Of a stretch of 64,000 nucleotides of DNA, positions 23,601-64,000 are shown in pieces. This stretch comes from Pogona vitticeps (lineage: Eukaryota > Chordata > Lepidosauria > Squamata > Agamidae), in the NCBI RefSeq assembly GCF_051106095.1, contig NC_135786.1, positions 87,890,001-87,954,000 of the forward strand, in the 5' to 3' direction. Position numbers and translations under genes: made by a program. The notes under the pieces are model-generated. The model had not been told where the DNA came from. It saw only the letters and a list, made by a program, of their open reading frames with translations, and made no database searches. How positions within the stretch are numbered: the first letter of the stretch is position 1; each line of letters starts with the position of its first letter.

Positions 23601-24616
23601 TCCTGATGAAGGCTGCCATGGTGTCTTAGCTTCCTGTGTGCTGAGACGTTGTATTTTTGTTGTTGTTCTATTGATATTTTGAACAAATACTACCCTTTAT
23701 GTACAGCATTGGCCATGAGGGAAGCCACAAGGAACCCAGATTCATAGAAATCATTGGTAAGAGGTCATGGGGGGTCAGCGTGTTCTTGCCAGGCGGGTGA
23801 AAACTCTTATAGCATAGGATAGAGAAGCTGCTTTAGACATGAATGAAAAGATGGTGCAATTTCATAAAACTTACTGGAAGTGTTCAAGGAACAGAAATAA
23901 AATTGGAAGCATGTCACATACCCTGTCAGATGACTGCAGGGAACCGCAAGGATTGATTCCATCTGCAATACAGATGTAGCAACCACTCGGTGTGGATGAC
24001 TGGAGCCAGCTGAATGGCTGTTAGCTCACTGCCTGCAATCTCATTTGATGCTTACACAACTGTCATCTAACTACCCTATACAACTGGTAAAAGCATATTT
24101 TTAAAAGTTGCCTGCCTTTTAGACAGTTTGCCCAAGTCTCTCCTTCCTCTGTGATAATATTGTCGCATATTGGAAATGCAGTTCATACAAATAAAGCACA
24201 TCCAAATCCAAAATTGACTAGGTACTATTGAGAAGGCAGCTTTCAAACCAAAGACACATTCAGATGCAATCTCAAGCCCCAGAAAAGATTGTGGTACACA
24301 CACCACCCACTGCTCCTGTTGCAAACAGAAAGGGCTAAAAATATCTCATACATGGTTGGTTTGTTCTGGTGTCTCAGCCCAGCACTGACTTGCCAAATGT
24401 GCAGGGCCTTGCCTGGTCTATAACAATGAAGCTATCTGGTGCTTTTACCCAGAGATAATACAAATGCTTTCTGAAAGGGAGCACGTTCACTGTCATTTGC
24501 GTTTGATAAAGTTCACCCTGTCAACTTTCTGTTGTGGATGACAGACCAATTGGTGTGGCTGATCCCCCAAACATCTTTTAGGTCACTAGAGGGTCCTGAT
24601 TCACTATGTGGTAGGA
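20620..24616. other. Intergenic, mostly unique sequence
   Basis: No exon or repeat family is recognised except short GT runs (22242-22260, 22511-22527). The ORF at 21635-22033 (132 aa, hydrophobic C-terminal half) has no recognised family. Within 22550-22830, AT-rich non-repeat DNA contains a perfect AP-1 site (tgagtcat near 22570) and an octamer (atttgcat near 22693), so an enhancer is possible but unproven. Confidence 0.4.
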
Positions 24617-24624
24617 GTCCCATG

Positions 24625-25049
24625 CAGGGTTGCCAGATACACGGGTACTAAAAGGAGGACATAGAAAGACAAAAAGGAGGACAAAGGAGGACATATTGAA
24701 TGTTTCATTTGAATTATTCCAGATTAAACCCACAATCAATACAATTTTATTACAATAGCTGCCAATAAATGTCTCTTAGTGAACCGACCAAGAAACAATC
24801 ATGTTAAAAAATAAAAATAAATTCAATGGAGGCTTTTTTTCCAAAATACCAGGGGTGGGCGGGCAGGTGGGGGCGGGGAAAGCCAGGGGGAGGGGGGTCC
24901 TTCCACCTCTCCCCCTCCCATCCAAAATTATAACATAATATATACAAAAGCCTGACATTTTAAAGGTTTTTATCTTTGCCTGCCTGACGGAGGACATTAG
25001 ACTTAAAAGGAGGACATGTCCTCCTTTTGCCTGACATCTGGCAACCCTA
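24625..25049. mobile_element. Non-autonomous hAT element with 8-bp target duplication
   Basis: Ends are CAGGGTTGCCAGAT and ATCTGGCAACCCTA in inverted orientation. The flanks are GTCCCATG at 24617-24624 and again at 25050-25057, a perfect 8-bp duplication diagnostic of hAT. Several 'aaaggaggaca' repeats lie inside both ends. No transposase ORF is present. Confidence 0.9.
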
Positions 25050-25057
25050 GTCCCATG

Positions 25058-28000
25058 TGTGTTTCCCAGGGCCATTTGTACAACCTTAGCTGCTGCTTTT
25101 TCCCTCCCAAGGGCAGCATCACACAAATTTAAATACAACACAGATAGGAGAGAACTGTTTCTTCTGCAAACCTTCCTATTTATGAAAAAATTGTTGTGTT
25201 TTAAAAGTCTCTTAATTCTCCAAGAGGCACAGCATACTAGCCGTTTCCTAAGCAGAGGGCACACAAGGTTATAGGTGGCTGGGCCAGGGGAACTCCACAT
25301 GTCAGCATGCCATTGAGCATTGTTCTGTGGAATTTGCACAGCAGGGTAGTTGGGAATTTGGAGACTCGCCAAGGCTTGCAGAAATCCATGAGCCAGGACT
25401 GTGTTCCTCCCTGCATTTCGGAAGAACCAGGAAGCTCATGCTCCACATCCTGGTGTGGTAGAAACCTGTGTGGGTGCCCAGACAACACTCTAAGGAATCC
25501 AGCACAGGAGAAAGAGTTTTGAGTCTGACAAAGGTAATATGAGTATACATACATCTACAAAAAAGTTTTATGCACTTTCCTTGAAAAAAGCAGGACTGCT
25601 TGTAAGGAATATACTGTATCATTATCTAACAAACAATATACTATGCCTATAGATTTAGCATTTCAGCATTGCCTTCAGATCAGGGTTTTAAAAATTCCAG
25701 ATAGATGGTTTTTAAACTTGGCTTAATCTCTCACCTCTCCATTTGCCACACAACAAAACCTGGTTTCATCCCAGCCTGCAAAAATCCCACCAAACTGAGT
25801 CCATCTTCTGCCAGGAATCTTTGAAAACAGAAGGTGGTACCGCACAAGAGAATGCCTCAATTTTCCTGTCATCAAGATGAGACTCAGGTTCCTATAAAGA
25901 GAGTAGGAAGCTCTAGAAACAGTCTTGTGGACCCAAGGTTCCCTCTTTTTCGGCCTCACTAGTAAGCAGATTTGCTTAAAAGCATTGCTGTTCCTTTGCT
26001 ACCTGTCTACACAAAGTATTTCTTAACAGGGGGAACAATCCTGCTTGGAGATTATAAGTCTGTTGTAACAAGACTGATTTTCTCTCATCTCCTTTCATTT
26101 ACCAGTTTGATCACGCATTTTGCCTCTTTCTCTTTACCAAACCTACAGGTGCTGCAACAGTGCCTAAGAATTACAGACAGGGTGGCTGAAATCCTGTTGT
26201 GCAGCTACACCTCAGTAATTTGATTTTACCCTGGCCCAGCTACCTGGTAGCTTCAGCAGCAGCCAAGGCAGAAGTGCTTGCCATAAAGCACCTCTGTAGG
26301 CACATGACACAACAGCTGAGAATTGTACAACCAATTGTGCAATCAAATTGCACAGTTCCCTGCTGACTGGGCGTAATGCCCAGCAAATTTACTACACAAA
26401 CAGGATTTCAGCCAATACATTACTATTAACTCACATGCTGTCAAAGTGAATCATGAAAAATATTACGGTCAGAGTCTTGTTTCTTCTTTCTGCTGATTCA
26501 ATAGGCCATTGATTGATTAGCTTCTGAGCTTGTGCTAGAGAAGATATGTAGGAATTCCTCCTTGTGAAAGCTTGGAAATTGCCAGTCGCTCTCACAGAGG
26601 ACTGCTGAGTGAGCAGATGGAAAGAACAGGATTCTGCCCTATCTCAGAGTTCATATGTAAAAAGATTGTAGCATACATTTATCACAGTAGCGCTTAGGAT
26701 GACAGAAAGCTATTGACATACTGTACATAAATGAGTGAAAAGTATGTAGATAGAGTAATTTTGCATTTATATGTTGGCATGGAGAATTCAACAAAATGAC
26801 AATGCAAATTGGGAAAGCTATATACTGCTGAGAGATGTATGTATGGTATCTCAATGATTTCAAATCATTATGCTCAGCCTAGCCAAGTATCCTAGAGAAC
26901 TTGAAAGCTTGCACACCACTGTATAATTGTATTAGGACTTCACTGATTCTAATAAAGAGATTACTTACTTCTGGATTTTGTCTTATTCTAGGTCTGTTTA
27001 TCTATCAGTTGATCTATAAGTATGAACATTTCTAATTAGTATTTTTATTGTTTCAGTCTAAAAACACTGGTTTACAGAGGATGCCAATATAGCACGGAGT
27101 AAGACCTAACTTGCAGAATGAAAATGGTTTAATTTCTGTAATAAAGGATGCTTGGCAGAACTAAACTGTCTCAAGAATTAGTAAAAAGTCTTAAGTGACA
27201 CAAAGACAGAACATCCAATGCTGAGTTGAAAGTTGCTAGGGGTCTCAATATTCTATGGAAAGTAAAGTGTGGTATAATACCAAGTATGTTTGACTGAAAC
27301 TTGAGAGGCAAAGCTTCAAGGTTTCCACCTAATCATGAAACACAATGGTAGTCACTAAATAGCCTAATAAATGATATATGAAGACTGAGTGACAGTGTTG
27401 TTAGAAAAACAAAATTGATCTAATGAAACCATGATTTTACAGGACTGTCGGAAATGAGCCTCAGCAACAAAGCATCAGAAAAAGCACTGCTGACTCCAGG
27501 GACTCATCCAAATAGGAAGGAAACATGGGGGAAATGTAGGCTGGCTACCATATAATACTGCTTGGCAGGATACAAGCCTACCTCATGTATATGATAATTT
27601 CCCTAACTTTGTCATCTGCAGCCACCCATTCATTTTGTGTGCATTTCTGTGGTGTGGTATTTGTGGCACTTGCTTGTTTGTCTTGCATACATCTGACTTC
27701 CTTCCATTTCATTGCAAATGTCCATGAAATAATACCATATGCTCTGCCATAGCAACATTCTAATACAAACACAGACTAATCTTTGTTCACTGGAGTACAC
27801 AGCTCATTTTTTTCCCTCTTATTAACACAATCGGCATCTGCATACTGTTCAACCAAATTCCATAGCAACCACACAAATACAAATGGCTGTTTTGGGGATT
27901 TAATTTTTTTTCTGGGAAATAGCTTGGAACTTGAAAAGGCAAAATGCACTGTTTGTAAGCAAACACAGCTTGAATTGTGTAGCACTACTAACTATAAACT

Positions 28001-28659
28001 GATTCTTTGCATCTGTCTTTTTGCAGGACAAATGAATCCTTCAGTTTCATGAAAGAGAAAAATGTAGAATTTCATCTGTGTCTCAAAAATGTCTTCTGTT
28101 ATACCAGTATTGTTTCAAAAATAATTATTGCAAGCAGCATCCGTAAGAGAAAGCCATATATTTAAGCCTAAAAGGGACATTATACATTTAGATCTCCAGT
28201 TTTGAAATCACACAAGTGTTTTGGCGATTAATGACGTTTATTAAGGTTGCAAGTGGTTGAAGACCAAGCTGAACGGTTTGGGTGATCAATTTCCCTTACT
28301 CTTGTTTTTATAAGCAATTAAGGGCTAAATCCTACCATTAGTCCCAAATGTGGTAGATCCACTAAGGCAGAGGGAGTTTGGTTAAGTTCATACTTGTGTA
28401 AATCTCTCCAATTCAGTGAATCTACTCTCAATAAGATTAAGAAGCAAGTTAATATACGGAAGCATCTTGAAGATTTACAAGTTACCAGAGGTACTAAAAG
28501 GACTCACAAATACAGAACTCTTCAAATCATCCTTTCTTTATTTGTGTTCCCAACCTCATTTTAATATCTAATTTTAATACATATGCTTGAAAAGTATCTA
28601 GGTGACTTTTTTGTATTATCTATACCATATAGAGATGCATAACATAGGTATGTTTAGTG
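25058..28659. other. Intergenic, nothing recognised
   Basis: Mainly AT-rich. The ORFs at 25237-25622 and 24776-25372 run across unrelated sequence or the hAT element and are judged fortuitous. A motif near 26900 (acttgaaagcttgcacac) faintly recalls a Penelope-like tail but is too degraded to call. Confidence 0.45.
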
Positions 28660-29178
28660 GGGACCGGGAGAAGGCCTTCTCCGTTGCTGTTCACAGACAC
28701 TAGAACTCCCTCCCACGGATAACTGGTCTACCCCATCTTTGTTGTCCTTCTGCAAGCAGGCTAAGACCTTTCTCTTCAGGCAGGACTTCCTTTAGTGACT
28801 GAGAAGTGTGTTTTTTTAATGGATTGCTGTACCTTGTTGATTTTTAATGTGTTGTTTTTGTTTAGTTTCTACTGTGGTATTTGTTTGATCTCTTTAGTAT
28901 CTGTATAGTGTACTTACTGTTCTAGCTTTACCTTGAAAACCCTAATAAGTTGGCACATAACAACAAATGTATCCTACCACATGTTCTGCCTGGCTTGATA
29001 AATTATAAACAAACAAACAAATGTGCTTTAGTATTGATTTTATTTATCATTTTTAATATATTTATTTTAAAATATTTGTATACTTACTGCTTTTAGCTTT
29101 TAAATATTGTTTTTTTAAATGATGTAAGCCACCTTGGGTCCTGTCTAAGGAGAAATTTTAAAAACTAAATAAAGATTA
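28660..29178 (+). mobile_element. L2-type LINE 3' end
   Basis: Starts with 'gggaccgggagaaggccttc' (the GREKAFS.. end of the RT) and ends 'gtaagccaccttgggtcctg', 'aaaactaaataaag'. There is an AAAC run near 29010. Same subfamily as 15130-15527, with a small internal duplication of the tail. Confidence 0.75.
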
Positions 29179-29468
29179 GAGAATCCCAAAAAGGTCTGAT
29201 CACAACAGAATAGTGGTATTATTCATTTTCTTGATCTGGACACTATATTTCTGTTGATACACGCTAGCACAGCATTTGCTTTTTTTGCTCATATTCAGCT
29301 TGAGATTTACTAAGACTCTGAAATCCTTTTCACATGTACTGATTCCAAGCCAACTTTCACTTCTTCTACATATGCGCATCTGATTTTTCCTGCCTAAGTG
29401 CAACACTTCATATGTTTCCCTGTTGGAACTTATTTTGTATTCTCAAGGGCTTTCACATCTGGGATCTG

Positions 29469-29688
29469 ATGGTTGTTGCAGGTTTTTCGGCCTGTTTGGA
29501 GGTTTTTCTTCCCAACGTTTCGCCAGTCTGTGGGTGGCATCTTCAGAGGACAGGATTTAGAACTCTGCCTGTGTTCAGAATTTTAACTCCTGTCCTCTTA
29601 AGATTCCGGCCACAGAGACTGGTGAAATGCTAGGAAGAAAAACCTCCAGAACACAGCCAAACAGCCCAAAAAAACCTACGACAACCAT
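29469..29688. mobile_element. Fold-back pair of Penelope-like tails
   Basis: The whole segment is a near-perfect palindrome: the left arm starting 'atggttgttgcaggtttttc' is the reverse complement of the right arm ending 'acctacgacaaccat', each about 95 bases around a centre near 29565-29592. The repeat unit is the common squamate tail '..gctggtgaaa..aggaagaaaaacctcc'. A fossil with no coding part. Confidence 0.75.
29516..29546 (-). ncRNA. Hammerhead-ribozyme-like core in Penelope-like tail
   Basis: Read on the - strand: CTGAAGA, then a GCC..GGC hairpin, then GAAAC. This fits the hammerhead core CUGANGA - helix II - GAAA. Penelope-like terminal repeats are known to carry minimal hammerheads with a very short helix III. 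Activity is not implied. Confidence 0.5.
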
Positions 29689-31009
29689 TGGAAGCTCATT
29701 TTGTTTGTATTGGCCAAGCTCTATAATCTACTTTCATTGGAACTGATTCTGCCTTACAAAGTATTGACTACTCCTCCACGTTTGGTATTGTCAGTAAATT
29801 TAATAAGCATTCCTTCTATGCCCCCATTCAAGTCATGTACAACACCAAGTTCAGGGTAGAACCCTGTGCCACCTGACTTGTCACTCCACTCCAGAATAAG
29901 AAGGAGCAATTGGCGATTTCCCCTTTAGAAAGCAGGTCTGAGAAATAGAAATCACCCTTTTCCGTTTTATTAGGGGGTAGGGAATTACTTGACCACAGTG
30001 AACAAGATTCAGAACAAGGTCTGATCTTCCTTCTTTGCCTCTCATCCAATAATCTTGGAACTGCAGAGTTGGAAGATCTGGGCTGTGCTTCCAACAGAAA
30101 AATTCTCTAGTTAAGATTTTCAGGAACAGCTTCAGTTAGTGCTGATAGTACTTGGCCAGACCGATCTTTTGTCTCGCTTAGTATAAGTCAGTTTCATATC
30201 TCCTATTCCTGAGGGTCCTCTGAGCAGGCAGCTAATCCAGTAAACAGACCACAAGACCACATGAATTGCTTGGCTGTCACTTTGATATTCCACAAAATTT
30301 CCATGTGCCTTGGAACAGTTGTGGAGTTTGCTACACAACCTTACCTCCCTTTTTGTAAAACCAAGACAATAACATGATCATCATAAATACTTACCCTTTC
30401 ATGCAAGGACAATGAGCTAATGTTTATTTAGTACTTTTAAGCTGCAAATGTACCAATACAAGAACTGAAGTTGCTATTACTACAGCATTTTTCCAGGGCT
30501 TTGTCCAATCTAGCTTTAAATGACTCAGTTAATGAGAAGCTCACAATTTCCCTAGGGAGATCATTGTGCAGTGCAGTTGAACAAGTTGTCAAGATTTTTA
30601 GGCTATTCATCCAAAATTTGTCAACTGCTTAAATTTGTTGTTTTTATTTTTAATTGAAGTTCATTCTGAACCATCTGGCCCATCTGGCAGTCATAGTTAT
30701 GGACACATCAGTGTCCGTTGCTTACACTATGAAAGTATGCAATGTGACCAGCCCAATGGATCAGGTAGCTAACAACATGAATGGCTGCAGGTAGTTATTA
30801 ATGAGAGCTATGCCTGAGTTATGTTGAATCATTAGGCACAGGTACAAGACATACTATATTTAGTTAACATGATGGCCAGAATCCAACTGGCAATTTACAT
30901 TTGCATTAATGAAATCATGTAATTCACTGTGGCAAACTGCTACTAATTAACAAGGTGCTAGTTGCATTACAGGTGGTAATTTGCTGCTACAATGTACAGA
31001 AGTGTAAAT
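29689..31009. other. Intergenic, nothing recognised
   Basis: No exon, RNA gene or clear repeat. A short 'cttggaactgcagagttgga' near 30052 resembles the tail of the tRNA-derived SINE family seen at 36118. Confidence 0.45.
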
Positions 31010-31197
31010 TACCAACCTTTTTTTAAAAAAATACTTGCATACATAATGTTTTTAGCTTTAATATTGTCTTTGAATGAGGTAAGCTGCCTCTTTATACTCA
31101 CTGTCTTTAAATGTTGTCTTTTAATGATATAAGCTTCCTTGGGTCCTTTTCAAGGAGAAAGGTGGGGTAAAATATTTTAAATAAATAAAATAAATAA
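31010..31197 (+). mobile_element. L2-type LINE tail, partly duplicated
   Basis: Two successive versions of the L2 3' UTR ('aggtaagctgcctc' and 'gatataagcttccttgggtc') precede an AAATA-rich tail at 31178-31197. Confidence 0.65.
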
Positions 31198-31716
31198 ATT
31201 GGATTCTGGTGAATACTTTGACTAGCCAATAGTAGAACTGCAGAGTTGTAAGGTATTTGTTACTCCTTTGGACACCACTACAGAATTTTAGACTTTCCAA
31301 CTACATCAGATATTTTGACCTCAAAATAGTTTACTTGCTTTATATCTAGCTAGATACCCTAACTTACATATAAACAAATCTTAAGGTAAATTAAATATTC
31401 AGCTTATCTCAACAACTTAGATAGCAATTGAAAATACATAACAGAAGAACAGAAGAAGGGAAGACTGGAAGCAAACTATGATAAAAGGAATGACTGGATG
31501 AGTGGTAGGTATGTTGAGGTAGAAAACCAGGTAGGTAGGTATGTTGAGGTAGAAACCTTCACACTACAATCAGGAGAACTACTGAAGAAATACAGTCCAG
31601 AGTAAGGAGATTTGCCAGGGACAACTACTAAAACAGCAACGAAGTGTCAGGCTTATCAGTTGCTAACAGATGCATACAAAAAACGTAAGATAGTTTTTAG
31701 AATGAAAAACCTAGGG

Positions 31717-31933
31717 CAGGGATCAGGGAACTTTTTTACTCTTTACCCCCCCCCCCCAAAAAAATTATATAAGCCGACATTACCCCTTTGATTCGAAAGG
31801 AAGGAAATGATACAGTATTTGAATTCAAAACTTTACTAAATTTATTTATTTATTTGATTTATACCCTGCTCATCTGGTCTACAAGACTACTCTAGGCGGC
31901 TATTCAAAATTATAGTTCATAGTTTTGATTCAG

Positions 31934-31983
<50 letters not shown>

Positions 31984-32366
31984 AAATCAACCCACCCTCC
32001 CTCCATTTTCTCCATACATTTAAATAAGCTTGATGAAGCCCTACAACTGGATCCTTTCCCTCCTCCTGCTTGCTTGCAGTCATCTCCCGCAGAAGCAGTC
32101 ATTCACAAGCTCTGGATTGATTGATTGCCCAGGGCTATTCCACAGCTGTAACCAATCAAGCAGGCTTATCTCCGATCTCTGAAAGAATGGATTTACAAGT
32201 GCCCTGCTGCAACCAAGGAAGTATCAGGGAAAGGTGGCTTACAATTTGAGGTTTGGCTGCAGGGGGTGGGGGTGAGTGGGAGGGAGGGGGTAGCGCTCTT
32301 CTGATTACCCCCAGGATTTTCACTTTTACCCCATTTGGGATAATTTACCCTGTTCCTCGACCACTG
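31717..32366. mobile_element. Non-autonomous hAT element with perfect 8-bp duplication
   Basis: Begins CAGGGATCAGGGAAC and ends CCTCGACCACTG. ACCTAGGG flanks it at 31709-31716 and 32367-32374. About 85 bases at the left and 70 at the right match the element at 57584-58496, but the interiors are unrelated. The interior includes a TC/CA microsatellite (31934-31984) and no transposase. Confidence 0.9.
31934..31984. repeat. (TC)n(AC)n microsatellite
   Basis: Compound dinucleotide array inside the hAT element. Confidence 0.97.
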
Positions 32367-32499
32367 ACCTAGGGATATCTCAGATCAGGACAATATGTTT
32401 CTTTATCTAAAAGTAATCTTCTTTGGCTGGGGGTCCAATTACACTTTTGAAAATGTATTGGTTGGAAGAATTGCATCAAAGAACATCGAAGGAACTTGC

Positions 32500-32857
32500 T
32501 TAAGAGACTTCTGAACCACTGTGTTATTTTATTGCAATCATGGAGGATGGGTGAAGTGCCATAGGATTGGAGGGGGCTAATGTTGTCCCTGTCTTCGAAA
32601 AGGAGAAATCTGGGAAGTACAGATCAGTCAGCCTGATATCAATCACAGATAAACTTGTGGAGCAGGTCATAAAGTAGTCACTCTGCAAGCACCTTGAAAA
32701 CAATGCAGTAATAACTACGGTAGAAGCAAACATATATTTGTCAAGAACAAATCCTGCCAGACTAATCTTCTCAAACTGGGAGGAGGTAACAAGTGGTTTT
32801 GTCCTGGGCCTGGTGCTCTTCATTTTTATTAATGACTTGGATGGTGGAAGTTGTAGA
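32500..32857 (+). mobile_element. CR1-type LINE RT fragment
   Basis: The plus strand reads 'WRGANVVPVFEKEKSGKYRS' followed by 'VSLISITDKLVEQVIK' and later 'VLGLVLFIFINDLDG', matching reverse-transcriptase motifs of amniote CR1 elements. Internal parts are missing and stops occur near 32676. The long - strand ORF over it is a shadow. Confidence 0.75.
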
Positions 32858-33012
32858 AGGGATAGCTGTGTTAGTCTGTGCAAACATTATAGGTAAAAAG
32901 AAAATAAAAATAAAAAGCAAAAAAAGACAAAAAATGGTGGCACTTTCAAGATTAACTTTTATATTTTTAAATGTGAACGTCTGTGGACAAGTCCACTTCA
33001 TCAGATGAGACA
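32858..33012 (-). mobile_element. Penelope-like tail fragment with hammerhead-like motif
   Basis: Contains the common 'gatagctgtgttagtctgtg' and 'gtggcactttcaagattaac' pieces. On the - strand CTGATGA (33004-32998) is followed by a perfect GTGGAC/GTCCAC hairpin, the helix II of this family's hammerhead; the rest of the core is degraded. It ends about 100 bases beyond the ZNHIT6 poly(A) signal. Confidence 0.6.
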
Positions 33013-33111
33013 GAAAAAGTAGCAAGCATACACAGCCTGGCAATCCTACAAAATGGTAATGTTTTTGTCAGTAATTTTCTCCAAAGGATGCTGAAATTAA
33101 GCACCATAATC

Positions 33112-33117
33112 TTTATT
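33112..33117 (-). terminator. ZNHIT6: ZNHIT6 poly(A) signal
   Basis: AATAAA on the - strand, 165 bases past the TGA stop. Another AATAAA lies at about 33219-33224 but overlaps an open frame. Cleavage is expected near 33090-33100. Confidence 0.6.
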
Positions 33118-33199
33118 GAATATGATTACATTAACAGAATACAATCCTTTTTAACAGTTACAGAACTGAGATGTTATTTATAAAAGTAGATGTTCAAAA

Positions 33200-33281
33200 C
33201 TAATATATCTGCCGAATGTTTTTATTGTGGACATCAGGTATAAAATAAGCAGCTTCAACCTCCACATCAAATTCAGTTTCT
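33200..33281 (-). other. Open alternative frame after the ZNHIT6 stop
   Basis: One base out of frame with the ZNHIT6 end, codons PEETEFDVEVEAAYF then IPDVHNKNIRQIY run to a TAG at 33200-33202. The composition is acidic and continues the character of the SSSEEEGEIHDSS end. It may be 3' UTR that is open by chance, or the true protein end displaced by a one-base difference. Confidence 0.4.
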
Positions 33282-62723
<29,442 letters not shown>

Positions 62724-63342
62724 CTTTGACCAAGAAGACAACACCATATCATGCACAATGTACAATACTTGCATGAACAGACACACCAGTCACTTCACGT
62801 GTATGAATATGTTTTATCAACTCCAGTATCATAAGTCACTGAACAGACTTCAACACGAGAGACTTATAAAGAAGATATACGACAAATGATCCAAGAAAAG
62901 CAAAGGCATTTCTGCTAAGGTTTTGCTGTTTTGTGTATCGTCTTGCACCAATAACTGGAATTAATGCCAGTTCTTAAAAACCCATCTATATTGGTTCTAA
63001 TAGAAAACAGGACAGACAGAAGTTCTTTGTCTCCTATTTGTTAAATAAGAAATTATGATGGAGTGAATCACTAACTATTTACTGAGCAAAATATAAAATA
63101 CGTTATAATGCCAAGTACATCAATGCATCACAATGAAGATAGCAAACATTATATAATGTTGTAAAATTCATTTCATTGGATAAATGGACAAAGAAACCCT
63201 AAAAGGTCCATAACAAGGCATTCAAGGAATAAAATCATATTGGTGTAAATTAACACCAGTGTAACCTGGACTGGGCAGGAGAAATACTTAATTTAACCCT
63301 CTCTCACAGACATTTTCAAATTCTGAGGTGCCTATAGCTCTT
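62724..63342. other. ZNHIT6 intron, nothing recognised
   Basis: No further ZNHIT6 exon is found between 62724 and 64000, so the preceding exon lies beyond the window. Confidence 0.6.
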
Positions 63343-63450
63343 TAACCTTAATAACCTTAGAACTGCAGAGCTGGAAAGGACTCTATGGATCATTGAGTGC
63401 AGCCCTTGTCAAGGAGGCAGTGGGGAACTGAACTCCTGGCTCTGCAAGAG
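63343..63450 (-). mobile_element. tRNA-derived SINE fragment
   Basis: 'agaactgcagagctggaaag', 'gatcattgagtgcagccctt' and 'ccttgtcaaggaggc' (as read on +) are the reverse of the SINE body at 36180-36245. Head mostly missing. Confidence 0.65.
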
Positions 63451-63508
63451 CTCTTTTTTTGCCCTAAGGAAGCCTTTAAAAACCCTGAGATGGGGGGGAG
63501 GGAGGTGC

Positions 63509-63992
63509 TGTGACAACCCCAGCCCTACTGGGATATGCCACAGTTTCACTAAGCTGCCACCAACCATTCCCTGTAAGGAGTCACCCAGACCAGGAATGGA
63601 TTTTTAACAAACAAAGGAATAAGGTTTATTTAAATAACACACAGGGAAAAATAAAATGATCAAGTGAATAAGATACAGTAACGTGGCTTTGTCTCAATCA
63701 TACATACACCAGTTTGGTTCACACAGAACACCTTTCAATAAAGCACAGACCCTGAACCTATCAGTTCTGGCTACCCATACAGACACCTGAACCTATCAGG
63801 TTGGTACTGACTGACACACAGTAGTACCCTGTCTGACACACAGACTCCCACACCAGCTTCTTCTCTCAGCTCTCCTCCAGCTTCTTCTTCTTCTCCACAC
63901 AAACTCCACATATATATACAGTACAGCCCCTCCTCCTGATGTCCCGCCTTCCACTCCCCATAGGATGGAACTTTCCCTCCAAACCCATGACA
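63509..63992 (-). mobile_element. Fossil LTR of an LTR retrotransposon
   Basis: A 484-base unit with TG...CA ends, an internal TATA-like stretch and an AATAAA in - orientation, in the order expected of one LTR. No primer-binding site, polypurine tract or matching target duplication is seen on either side, so it is either a solo LTR or the edge of an element continuing past the window. Probably gypsy-like. Non-coding fossil. Confidence 0.65.
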
Positions 63993-64000
63993 GACAGGTA

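Noticed and set aside
24776-25372. 198-aa - strand ORF
   Set aside because: Crosses the boundary of the hAT element at 25049, so it fuses unrelated sequence by chance.
32524-32883. 119-aa - strand ORF
   Set aside because: Shadow of a + strand CR1 reverse-transcriptase fragment.

Overview
The window is vertebrate nuclear DNA, most likely from a squamate reptile (lizard or snake). The evidence is two vertebrate host genes with introns, set among BovB (RTE) LINE pieces, a Sauria-type tRNA SINE with a BovB-like tail, L2 and CR1 LINE tails, Penelope-like elements, and many short hAT and TA-flanked DNA transposons with intact target duplications. There is no prokaryotic gene, CRISPR array or operon. 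Species cannot be fixed by eye.

Layout. 1-4477 is the 5' flank of CCN1 (CYR61), with two identical CArG boxes, a TATA box and candidate TEAD/CRE/GC sites. CCN1 (4858-7125, + strand) is complete: five coding exons, 375 residues, one protein module per exon, followed by an AU-rich 3' UTR. 7.8-33.1 kb is a tail-to-tail intergenic region made of LINE, Penelope-like and hAT material with no host exon recognised. From 33.1 kb to beyond the right edge lies the 3' half of ZNHIT6 (BCD1) on the - strand. Four coding exons are present (33,282-33,358; 43,195-43,331; 62,367-62,447; 62,643-62,723) whose phases join without a gap; upstream exons lie outside. CCN1 followed by convergent ZNHIT6 is the order known in mammals, which supports both calls. 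The window ends in a fossil LTR.

The two genes are neighbours but not functional partners: CCN1 is a secreted matricellular protein of the immediate-early/YAP-TEAD programme, and ZNHIT6 is a nuclear box C/D snoRNP assembly factor. The most unusual items are: (1) hammerhead-ribozyme-like cores in Penelope-like tails, several in fold-back arrangements; (2) a pair of hAT elements with the same ends but unrelated interiors, one carrying a GC-rich, exon-like payload; (3) a ZNHIT6 last exon whose reading frame ends just before an overlapping open acidic frame; (4) unrecognised ORFs with splice-like borders inside the large ZNHIT6 intron, one strongly hydrophobic.
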